Assembly (NCBI GenBank): GCA_044353195.1
Contig: JBILCJ010000036.1
Location: 1-15,092 of the forward strand
DNA from: UBA4416 sp044353195
GTDB taxonomy: Bacteria > Bacteroidota > Bacteroidia > B-17B0 > Aurantibacillaceae
DNA length: 15,092 nucleotides
Reading direction: 5' to 3'
Part shown: positions 6,959 to 13,251 of the stretch, one piece after another
How positions within the stretch are numbered: position 1 is the stretch's first letter
Layout: every line of letters starts with the position of its first letter
Position numbers and translations under genes: made by a program
The notes under the pieces: model-generated
What the model was told of the DNA's origin: nothing
Database searches by the model: none
Seen by the model: only the letters and a program-made list of their open reading frames with translations

Positions 6959-8248
6959 TTATTTCTTTCCTACAACTAATTCAATTAAATCTTTTTCTTG
7001 AAAATACTTATTTGCTAAATCCTTAATGTCTTGAGGCGTGATGGTTTTAACTGCATTAAAATACGTTTCAAAATAGCTGTAATCCAAATCAAATTCCCAA
7101 ATCGCTTTAAATTTATCTGCTAATGCATAAGGGCCGTCAACACTTCTTAAAAATTGTCCTAGCACATAATTTCTAACGGTTTCGAGCTCTTCCTCATCTA
7201 CAAGTTCAGTGCGTAACGTATGTAGTTCTTTATAAATTTCAGTCAGTGTTTGGTTAGTCACATCAGCACCAACTTCAGTAGAAATAAAAAAATACCCAGC
7301 ATTAACTAAAGACGATAATCCAGAACCAATGCCATACGTATACCCTTTATCTTCACGAATATTAGCCATTAAACGCGAACCAAAATAGCCGCCCAAAATG
7401 GTATTTAAAACTTGGAACTTAAAATAATCAGGATGTGTTTTATTAAATAAGAGACGACCAACTCGAATTGCTGACTGTATGGCGTCGGGTCTTTCAATAA
7501 AATGTTTTTGTACCTGTGTTGCGTTGATGTGAACTTCTGGCTTACTTATATCGCAAACGATTCCCCAAGTTGTTTTTCCAAAATAACGATTTAAAGTCTC
7601 AATTAAATTATCGTCGAGTTTCCCAGATGCAATAATTGTGCAGTTGCCAGAGTGATAGTGCTCTTTATAAAACTGAATGACTGTTTCTAATGTAATGTTA
7701 TCAAAGTCTTCTGTTTTAACCGAAACACCATACGGATGTTTTTCGCCAAACATTAATTCTGTATAACGTCTTCGCGCTAACACATTTACTTTTTCTGAAT
7801 TTACTAAATGCTTTTGCTGTTTGTTTGACATATAAATATCAAACTCATCTTTTGGGAAAGTAGGATGTTTAATAATTTCCTCAACATAGTGTAAACTTTT
7901 ATCAACGTACTTATTGAGACTAAATAAAGCTAACGTTGCATAATCTTGATCAACGGCACATTCAAAAAAAGATCCAAAAAAATCAATTTTATCAGAGATT
8001 TGATTCGCTGTATAATTTTTAGTTCCGGTTTCTAAAAGATTATTCGCTGCCGAAGCAACCAAGGGCTGTTTTTGGTAATACATGCCCGCTTTAAAAATAA
8101 ATTCAATTTTAGTTAGTTCTTGCGAGCCACTATTGAGTGTATATACCTTAATGCCATTATTTAATACGTCCTGCTTCGCTCTTGTAATATCAATTTTATC
8201 AATTGTTTTAAATGCAGGTGCTTGTTTTCGATTTAAGTTCATAGGCAT
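6959..8248 (-). CDS. M16-family peptidase homologue lacking the zinc motif
   Basis: A 429-residue protein with the two-domain M16B fold (pitrilysin / processing-peptidase type). In active members the first domain carries HxxEH near residues 60-75. Here the aligned stretch is LVASAANNLLETGTKNYTAN (63-82), with no histidines, so it should not bind zinc. The second domain keeps the substrate-binding features of the non-catalytic partner: SRLMANIREDKGYTYGIGSG (291-310), an R/Y arrangement known from heterodimeric M16B enzymes. It is therefore probably the inactive subunit of a two-subunit peptidase. Usually the active subunit gene is adjacent, but none is found next to it here. There is no signal peptide, so a cytoplasmic location is likely. 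Two ATGs, at 8248 and 8242, could serve as start. It heads the operon with the glycosyltransferase and bshB1. Confidence 0.85.
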   Translation of the reverse strand: MPMNLNRKQAPAFKTIDKIDITRAKQDVLNNGIKVYTLNSGSQELTKIEFIFKAGMYYQKQPLVASAANNLLETGTKNYTANQISDKIDFFGSFFECAVDQDYATLALFSLNKYVDKSLHYVEEIIKHPTFPKDEFDIYMSNKQQKHLVNSEKVNVLARRRYTELMFGEKHPYGVSVKTEDFDNITLETVIQFYKEHYHSGNCTIIASGKLDDNLIETLNRYFGKTTWGIVCDISKPEVHINATQVQKHFIERPDAIQSAIRVGRLLFNKTHPDYFKFQVLNTILGGYFGSRLMANIREDKGYTYGIGSGLSSLVNAGYFFISTEVGADVTNQTLTEIYKELHTLRTELVDEEELETVRNYVLGQFLRSVDGPYALADKFKAIWEFDLDYSYFETYFNAVKTITPQDIKDLANKYFQEKDLIELVVGKK

Positions 8249-8337
8249 AAATTTAATCAGAAATTTGAGTTATACCAATACCGTTGTGAGAATAGTCTAA
8301 TTAATTTTTTTGAAAGAGACGTTCATAAAACATAGAT

Positions 8338-8414
8338 GTCATGCTGAACTTGATTCAGCATCTCGGTTATAAAACTCTACTATTAAAAATACATTGAATT
8401 GAGTTCAAGGTGAC
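8338..8414. repeat. REP-like palindromic intergenic element
   Basis: At 8341-8361 there is a perfect 8-bp inverted repeat, ATGCTGAA and TTCAGCAT, around a 5-base loop (CTTGA). The larger element seems bounded by GTCA at 8338 and TGAC ending at 8414: GTCATGCTGAACTTGA on the left matches the reverse complement of TTGAGTTCAAGGTGAC on the right at 11 of 16 positions. I recall similar sequences of the form GTCATGCTGAACTTG..TTCAGCATCTC scattered between genes in many Bacteroidota genomes, which suggests a mobile or mobilised repeat family. It lies downstream of the MerR gene and upstream of the M16 gene, so a role as a transcript-end hairpin is possible. There is no T-run of the classical terminator type. 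Confidence 0.6.
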
Positions 8415-8440
8415 AACAATACAAAAAAATTGACTTTTAA

Positions 8441-8779
8441 TTACAGCTTATTTTTCAACTGAAGCAACTCTTGTTTGATTTGCTTCAACTTAGCAACAAC
8501 TTCAGCGTTTTTTTGATCGCTTTCTTTTAATCCACCTTTGAGTTTATCTTTAGCTCCTTGAAGCGTGTAACCTTTTTCTTTTACAAAATGAAATATCAAC
8601 TTGAAGTTTTCTATGTCCTTTTTTGTAAAAAGGCGGTTTCCTTTTTTATTTTTTGAAGGCGTGATGATGTCAAATTCTTTTTCCCAAAAACGAATCAACG
8701 AAGTATTTACATCAAACATATCAGCGACTTCGCCAATCGGATAAAATAATTTTTCTGTTTCTTTTTCAAGTAATGCCAT
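8441..8779 (-). CDS. Short MerR-family transcriptional regulator
   Basis: A 112-residue protein with an N-terminal MerR winged helix-turn-helix. LFYPIGEVADMFDVNTSLIRF (11-31) forms the helix-turn-helix, WEKEFDIITPSKNKKGNRLF the wing, and TKKDIENFKLIFHFVKEKGYTLQGAKDKL the second helical pair. A short coiled-coil-like tail rich in K, Q and L (about 85-112) would serve for dimerisation. There is no C-terminal effector domain and no metal-binding cysteine cluster, so no inducer can be named. Short MerR proteins of this size are common in Bacteroidota. A -7-like TATATTTG lies at 8791-8784, only five bases before the ATG, which would make the mRNA nearly leaderless; the -33 element is not clear. 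The target is not evident. The downstream M16 operon is separated by 192 bases containing a repeat. Confidence 0.9.
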   Translation of the reverse strand: MALLEKETEKLFYPIGEVADMFDVNTSLIRFWEKEFDIITPSKNKKGNRLFTKKDIENFKLIFHFVKEKGYTLQGAKDKLKGGLKESDQKNAEVVAKLKQIKQELLQLKNKL

Positions 8780-8783
8780 TAAT

Positions 8784-8791
8784 CAAATATA
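8784..8791 (-). promoter_or_regulatory. Possible -7 element before the MerR gene
   Basis: On the coding (minus) strand the bases read TATATTTG, an exact match to the Bacteroidota TAnnTTTG box. It ends five bases before the ATG at 8779, so transcription would begin at about the start codon. The nearest TTG upstream (8808-8806) gives a spacer of only 14, shorter than usual, so this remains a weak call in an AT-rich region. Confidence 0.3.
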
Positions 8792-8884
8792 ATTAAGAAA
8801 TTGAACAACAGTAGTTCTGTTTTTCAACAAAAAACCCACCAATTAACATTTTGGTTTATTATTTTATAAAAAACGAATAGCGCT

Positions 8885-9676
8885 TTATTTAAAGGTCTCC
8901 TCATTTACTTCCTTGTTCTTAAACAATGGCTTGCCCTGCAATGCTTGTAAAAGCGTGATTACAGCTAAGGCGCCATATAAAAAAGAAATAATGAATGTTG
9001 CTTTCGTGTTTTTAATTATATAAAATGAAAGGAGTGGTAAAACTTGTAAAGCATGCATGCCAATAAAATGAGCTATTCTTGGGTCACCAAATTTTGTGCT
9101 CCAATTTAAAAACGGTATCCCTGCGCCGCCATCAGCACCTCCAATTGTATGAGACAAACGAGAACCCATCACAAAACCTTCAAAAGAAAAAATGACAAAA
9201 ATTAAAATGCCTAAACGAATTGACCACACATAATAATTTGGCAGTGTAGGAAACTCATTGGTAAAAAAAAGAAACCCAACATACGCAGTATAAACCGTAA
9301 CCAAAGTAGCCGCTAATGCCATTAATCCATACAACGCAGAATAAACCGGTGTACTTACATTATAATGGGATAATTGACCTTTGCCGGCTTGTAAAGCAAT
9401 ATATATAATTTCAAATCCCAATAAAATAATAACTGTCCAATTAAAAAATCGAATATTAAAGTCGGGTAAATAAAAACAATACCAAGCCATCGCCCAGGCA
9501 AATAAAAATGTTGAAAAAGCAAACTTAAATGGTTTATACCAGGCGTTTACATTATACACTTGAGTATGAGAAAATTTTACTAAAACTAAACAAATGATTG
9601 AAAATAATAAACAGATGATTCCGTAATAAAAAAGCGTTTCGTTTCTTGATTTTAAGTTATGTAAAAAATCCATCAT
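8885..9676 (-). CDS. Seven-helix membrane protein of unknown function
   Basis: A 263-residue integral membrane protein that I recognise only as a conserved hypothetical type. Hydrophobic segments lie at about 15-35, 52-70, 78-97, 112-136, 150-170, 203-222 and 226-247, giving seven predicted helices. Polar motifs between helices look conserved rather than random: WYKPFKFAFS (47-56), QAGKGQLSHYN (96-106), SRLSHTIGGADGG (172-184) and HFIGMHALQVLPL (203-215). The several histidines near membrane boundaries could bind a cofactor or metal; that is inference. I start it at the ATG at 9676, which is adjacent to another ATG at 9673. A TTG at 9700 would add eight residues but is less likely. It is followed by a 105-base spacer and then the MerR gene, and preceded by the TonB-like gene 69 bases upstream, all on the same strand. 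Confidence 0.75.
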   Translation of the reverse strand: MMDFLHNLKSRNETLFYYGIICLLFSIICLVLVKFSHTQVYNVNAWYKPFKFAFSTFLFAWAMAWYCFYLPDFNIRFFNWTVIILLGFEIIYIALQAGKGQLSHYNVSTPVYSALYGLMALAATLVTVYTAYVGFLFFTNEFPTLPNYYVWSIRLGILIFVIFSFEGFVMGSRLSHTIGGADGGAGIPFLNWSTKFGDPRIAHFIGMHALQVLPLLSFYIIKNTKATFIISFLYGALAVITLLQALQGKPLFKNKEVNEETFK

Positions 9677-9745
9677 GATTAGTATTTTAAATTTCTGCAA
9701 AATTCAACACATTGCATGACAAATTTTTCAATTTCTTAAAAACAA

Positions 9746-11221
9746 TTATTTAGTAAACAATTCATCGTCACTTGTGCAAGTCATACATTTTGGCCCTAAA
9801 CGAGGGTTCACTGTTAGTTCTTCTGCCTTTAAACTTTTTGTTTTTTTATCGTATTTTAAAATCATTTTTACCTCGGATTTAATTGTTAAACCAGATCTTA
9901 CCGAAGCATTCCAAATCATGTCTTTAACAGCAACTTCAACCAATTTATTTAACTCGTCGTTATCGCCAATAGCAACTACTTTCTTAATGGTGCCATCCAC
10001 ATTTAATTGCAATTTTAAATCTACTTCATCCCTCTTCATTTTTTTTGTAACGGCCACATTGTCTCTTAAAAAATCATTTAAATCATTATCCCCATTTCCA
10101 TAACACGCAGTACGACATGCTTTCGGGTCTTTTGATTTTCGTGGTTTGGCATTAGCAACAGGAGCTTTGCTTTTCGTGTCACTAACTACCTCTGCATTTG
10201 CATTACTTACAGGTGTTATAACTTCAACTTCTTTTTTAGGCTCTTCTGTTTTTACAACCTCAACTGGCTTTACTTCCTCTACCTTTGCCACAATTTCTTT
10301 TACCTTTTTTGGTTCTTCTTTCTTTGCAACTTCAACCACTTTTTTTGTCTCCTCTTTTGCAATTTCCTTCTTAGGTTCAATAACCTTTGGCGTTTCTGTT
10401 TTAACGACTTCAGCAACTTTTTTCGGCTCTTCCTTTTTTACAACCTCAACTGGTTTTACTTCCTCTACTTTTGCTACAACTTCTTTTGTTTTCTTTGGTT
10501 CTACTTTCTTTATTGATTCAATATCCTTTTGAGGTTCAATTGATTTGGGCGTTTCTGTTTTAACGACCTCTACTTCTTTTTTTGGCTCCTCTTTCTTTGT
10601 AACCTCAGCAACTTTTTTAGGCTCTTCTTTTACAATCTCTTTTTTTGGTTCAACAGCTTTCGGCACTTCAGATTTCACTACTTCAGCAACTTTCTTAGGT
10701 TCTTCTTTTACAATGTCTTTTTGGGTTTCGGCTGGCTTTGCGATTTCCGTTTTCGCTACTTCCACTTCTTTTTTTGGTTGACTTCCAGCCTTTGGTGTAT
10801 AATAAATGTAAAAGCCTTGCACTTCCTTATAACTAGGGCTTGCTGCATCTTGACTGCATTGGCAAATATTTTTATAGGTTGTGTTTGTTTGAAAAAATTC
10901 TGGATAGGTGGGCATTAAATTCTCCCAACGTTCTTGGTTATACGACTCGCGATTCTCGATTTCTGAAGTTGAACTTTCAGAAAAAACTAGGACTATTTGT
11001 TGAATAGCAAATGATTTGATAGAGTCGCCGGATGATGTTGCTTTAATAGGCTCGGTTCCTCTTTTAGATCGTATAAACACATAGTTACTTCCGCTTGATT
11101 TGTATGGTGTTGACGTTGAATCCATACTAAAATTTAGATCATAAAAAGAAGGCTCTTGACCAAAAACTAAATTACTAGATATAATGCATGCGATTGCAAA
11201 AATTGCTTTTAATGATTTCAT
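9746..11221 (-). CDS. Secreted protein with a long KE/P-rich repeat region and TonB-like C-terminal domain
   Basis: A 491-residue protein with a signal peptide (MKSLKAIFAIACIISSNLVFG, likely cut near residue 21), so it acts in the periplasm or envelope. Residues 22-145 form an N-terminal domain with a CQC pair (120-122). Residues 150-334 are a low-complexity segment of imperfect repeats around KKEEPKKVAEVVK and VEPKKEI, resembling the extended periplasm-spanning linkers of TonB proteins. Residues about 380-460 (LNDFLRDNVAV, LQLNVDGTIKKVVAIG, VAVKDMIWNASVRSG, VKMILKY) have the pattern of a TonB C-terminal domain. However, there is no TonB-like transmembrane anchor beyond the signal peptide. 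Further cysteines occur at 369, 373, 479 and 482 (CMTC). The bulk of the protein is unmistakably coding, but its exact job is unknown. It reads away from the small gene at 11464, with 242 bases between them. Confidence 0.82.
   Translation of the reverse strand: MKSLKAIFAIACIISSNLVFGQEPSFYDLNFSMDSTSTPYKSSGSNYVFIRSKRGTEPIKATSSGDSIKSFAIQQIVLVFSESSTSEIENRESYNQERWENLMPTYPEFFQTNTTYKNICQCSQDAASPSYKEVQGFYIYYTPKAGSQPKKEVEVAKTEIAKPAETQKDIVKEEPKKVAEVVKSEVPKAVEPKKEIVKEEPKKVAEVTKKEEPKKEVEVVKTETPKSIEPQKDIESIKKVEPKKTKEVVAKVEEVKPVEVVKKEEPKKVAEVVKTETPKVIEPKKEIAKEETKKVVEVAKKEEPKKVKEIVAKVEEVKPVEVVKTEEPKKEVEVITPVSNANAEVVSDTKSKAPVANAKPRKSKDPKACRTACYGNGDNDLNDFLRDNVAVTKKMKRDEVDLKLQLNVDGTIKKVVAIGDNDELNKLVEVAVKDMIWNASVRSGLTIKSEVKMILKYDKKTKSLKAEELTVNPRLGPKCMTCTSDDELFTK
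10220..10774 (-). repeat. Internal coding repeats (lysine/glutamate/proline-rich)
   Basis: DNA repeats encode residues about 150-334 of the secreted TonB-like protein. The clearest pair is a near-identical copy separated by exactly 186 bases (62 codons): the stretch starting at 10254 and that starting at 10440 both encode the segment VAKVEEVKPVEVV. Shorter units such as EEPKKVAEVVK recur between them. The period is a multiple of three and differences are mostly synonymous or conservative, so selection on protein length and composition is likely. Slipped-strand or recombination changes in copy number are expected here. Confidence 0.8.
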
Positions 11222-11463
11222 ACGTTTTGTTTTTTTATTTGAGTCGTAAAAATTACATAATTCATTTTATTAAAAAAAATATTTTTGCAAAACATGCGTT
11301 CAATGATTGTAAAATCTAATTCCCGCCAATGTGTAGAAAAAAACTTTTATTAAAGATTACACTAATACACATGTCAAATAGCAACTAAACTAAAAAGTCT
11401 GCGAATATTAAAGCAAAAAAAGTCTTCATTTCCTTGACACAATAAATAAAAAACAATACCGTT
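11222..11463. other. Intergenic region between divergent genes
   Basis: This 242-base AT-rich spacer separates the minus-strand TonB-like gene from the plus-strand small gene and must hold both promoters. A TATTTTTG at 11280-11287 fits TAnnTTTG on the plus strand but is far from the next start codon and has no clear -33. TTGACA at 11434-11439 is followed 20 bases later by TACCGTTATG, an imperfect -7; if used, translation would begin at the second ATG, 11494. I found no good match for the minus-strand gene, and no RNA gene or reliable hairpin. Confidence 0.4.
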
Positions 11464-11679
11464 ATGAGTATTATTAACCACATAAATTATTCTATGCAAA
11501 AAACTTTTACTCTTGTTTCTTCTACATTACAATCTACAAAAAACAAGCAACAATGCGTTAAGCATGTTGTCGATAATGAGCCTTCAGACTCGCTTATTCA
11601 GAATATCCTTAATTATTCAAAATCTTTAAAAATTCATAAATCACCAACGATTGGTTTTATTGAAATAATAGGATCCTAA
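11464..11679 (+). CDS. Small hypothetical protein (71 residues)
   Basis: A short protein with a basic, serine/threonine-rich N-terminal half and a C-terminal half reading SDSLIQNILNYSKSLKIHKS followed by PTIGFIEIIGS. The pattern of a helical NILNYSKSL segment followed by a short hydrophobic end resembles small conserved proteins I associate with Bacteroidota, but I cannot name a family or function. There is no signal peptide, membrane helix or cysteine cluster. Either the ATG at 11464 or the one at 11494 (residue 11, MQKTFTLV) could be the start; the latter leaves room for a leader after the possible promoter at 11434-11463. It ends 126 bases before the E2 gene, which has its own promoter, so it is probably a single-gene transcript. 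Confidence 0.55.
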   Translation: MSIINHINYSMQKTFTLVSSTLQSTKNKQQCVKHVVDNEPSDSLIQNILNYSKSLKIHKSPTIGFIEIIGS

Positions 11680-11752
11680 GCCAAAATACAAGGCTATTTA
11701 CTGTGTATTGCAGGTGCTTTTTGTAAAAACTGTTTGATTACACATAATTTAA

Positions 11753-11783
11753 TTTGTGTAGTGCCGATATTCCCTTATTTTTG
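11753..11783 (+). promoter_or_regulatory. Bacteroidota-type promoter of the E2 gene
   Basis: A -33 element TTTG (11753-11756) is followed after 19 bases by TATTTTTG (11776-11783), an exact match to the Bacteroidota -7 consensus TAnnTTTG. Transcription would start near 11790, leaving a short leader before the ATG at 11806. This location excludes an upstream ATG at 11734 as the translation start, because that codon would not be in the transcript. Confidence 0.7.
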
Positions 11784-11805
11784 TGTTCTACATTATTTAA
11801 CGACA

Positions 11806-13146
11806 ATGGCTCAATTCGAATTAACAATGCCCAAAATGGGTGAGAGTGTTGCAGAAGCAACTATTATTAAATGGACTAAAAACGAAGGCGATTCAATTAA
11901 AATTGATGAAACTGTTTTAGAAATTGCTACAGATAAAGTAGACTCTGAAATTCCATCACCATTTGAAGGAACGCTTATAAAAAAATTATTTAACGAAAAT
12001 GACGTTGTTCAAGTAGGTGCTGTTATTGCAATAATATCATCAGACGCTAATGCTTCTGTTGCTGAAACTCCTAAAGCAGCCGCTCCAACAACACAAACAA
12101 CATCTGTAGCTGCTAGTTCAGTTTCTGCACCTGTAGCTGAAACCGTTGATTTTTCAAACTCAGATAAATTCTATTCTCCATTAGTAAAAAGTATTGCTAA
12201 GGAAGAAGGTATTTCATTATCAGAATTAGATTCGATAAAAGGAACAGGCCAAGAGGGTCGTGTTACAAAAGCTGATATTTTAGCATATTTACCAAATAGA
12301 AATAAACAAACATCAGCTCCTGTTGCTGAAGAAATTAAAGTTGCTACTCCTGCAGCATCTGTTTCTAAATCAACAGTGGGTGTTCAGGATCATACGATTT
12401 TAGTACAAAGACCAGCGGTATCTGTTGGTGGAGGAGACGAAATTATTGAAATGGATCGCATGCGTAAAATCATTGCCGATAACATGGTAATGAGTAAGCA
12501 TGTTTCTCCACATGTAACTTCTTTTGTAGAAGCTGACGTTACTAATTTAGTTCAATGGAGAGATCGTGTTAAAAAAGATTTTGAAAAAAGAGAAGGAGAA
12601 AAAATTACGTTTACTCCATTATTCATTGAATGTGTAGCAAAAGCTATCAAAGATTTTCCAATGATAAATGTTTCTGTTGATCAAACAGGAACAAAAATTA
12701 TTAAACGTAAAAATATCAATATTGGTATGGCAGCAGCCTTGCCAACAGGAAATTTAATTGTACCTGTTATTAAAAATGCAGATCAAAAAAACTTAGTTGG
12801 TATCACAAAAAATGTAAATGATTTAGCAACACGAGCACGTGCTAATAAATTAGCTCCAGATGAAATTCAAGGAGGAACGTTTACATTAACAAATGTAGGT
12901 GGTTTTGGTAATGTAATGGGAACGCCAATCATTTTACAACCACAAGTTGCAATTTTAGCGGTGGGAACCATTAAAAAGAAACCTGCTGTGATTGAAACGC
13001 CACAGGGCGATGTGATCGCTATTAGACACTTTATGTTTTTATCCTTGTCATACGATCACAGAGTGGTTGACGGTTCATTAGGCGGAAGCTTCTTGCGTAA
13101 AGTTGCTGATTATATGGAAAACTGGGACACCACTAGAAATGATTAA
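11806..13146 (+). CDS. 2-oxo acid dehydrogenase E2 subunit (dihydrolipoyllysine acyltransferase)
   Basis: A 446-residue lipoylated acyltransferase, the core of a 2-oxo acid dehydrogenase complex that passes an acyl group from E1 to coenzyme A. The lipoyl domain is at 2-78 (PKMGESVAEATIIKW) with the lipoylated lysine K44 in EIATDKVDSE. An Ala/Thr/Ser/Pro linker follows, then the peripheral subunit-binding domain at about 122-162 (YSPLVKSIAKEEGISLSELD; GTGQEGRVTKADILAYL), a second linker, and the catalytic domain from about 213. The active site YDHRVVDG has H418 and D422. The lipoyl-domain sequence is closer to branched-chain or pyruvate-type E2 than to the usual 2-oxoglutarate E2 (SucB), so a branched-chain complex is my best guess. 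No E1 or E3 gene is adjacent. The ATG at 11806 is chosen because a promoter sits just upstream and the family begins at this methionine. A strong terminator follows. Confidence 0.93.
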   Translation: MAQFELTMPKMGESVAEATIIKWTKNEGDSIKIDETVLEIATDKVDSEIPSPFEGTLIKKLFNENDVVQVGAVIAIISSDANASVAETPKAAAPTTQTTSVAASSVSAPVAETVDFSNSDKFYSPLVKSIAKEEGISLSELDSIKGTGQEGRVTKADILAYLPNRNKQTSAPVAEEIKVATPAASVSKSTVGVQDHTILVQRPAVSVGGGDEIIEMDRMRKIIADNMVMSKHVSPHVTSFVEADVTNLVQWRDRVKKDFEKREGEKITFTPLFIECVAKAIKDFPMINVSVDQTGTKIIKRKNINIGMAAALPTGNLIVPVIKNADQKNLVGITKNVNDLATRARANKLAPDEIQGGTFTLTNVGGFGNVMGTPIILQPQVAILAVGTIKKKPAVIETPQGDVIAIRHFMFLSLSYDHRVVDGSLGGSFLRKVADYMENWDTTRND

Positions 13147-13167
13147 TTAAAAAGAAGATAACATTTT

Positions 13168-13190
13168 AACCCCCTTTTAGGGGGTTTTTT
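13168..13190 (+). terminator. Rho-independent terminator after the E2 gene
   Basis: AACCCCC pairs with GGGGGTT around a TTTTA loop, and the stem runs into a T-tract (T at 13185-13190). It starts 22 bases after the stop codon of the E2 gene. Confidence 0.88.
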
Positions 13191-13221
13191 GTTAAAAAAT
13201 TTTTTTATTTATACAGAATAC

Positions 13222-13229
13222 TAATTTTG
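13222..13229 (+). promoter_or_regulatory. -7 promoter element of the TPR/PD40 gene
   Basis: TAATTTTG matches TAnnTTTG exactly and lies 22 bases before the ATG at 13252, the right distance for a short leader. No TTG is found at the usual spacing; the corresponding region is a run of T after the preceding terminator. The call rests on the -7 box and its position. Confidence 0.5.
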
Positions 13230-13251
13230 TATACGTATAAATAATTTTAAA

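Noticed and set aside
8820..8884. Possible minus-strand terminator after the seven-helix membrane protein
   Set aside because: ACCAA/TTGGT can pair, but the stem is only five AT-rich base pairs with an eight-base loop, too weak to call.
9677..9700. TTG start at 9700 for the seven-helix membrane protein
   Set aside because: Two adjacent ATG codons at 9676 and 9673 are better starts, and the eight extra residues add nothing recognisable.
10220..10774. Regular repeats suggestive of a CRISPR array or minisatellite
   Set aside because: Units are imperfect, keep the reading frame and encode a charged linker; there are no unique spacers between identical repeats.
10146..10781. Long plus-strand open frames encoding Ser/Thr/Phe-rich proteins
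   Set aside because: They are the antisense of the KE/P repeat region of the secreted protein. The low-complexity composition follows from the repeats, and there is no sensible domain or promoter.
11734..11805. Longer start for the E2 gene from the ATG at 11734
   Set aside because: The added 24 residues do not resemble an E2 N-terminus, and a good promoter (11753-11783) lies inside this stretch, so 11806 is the start.
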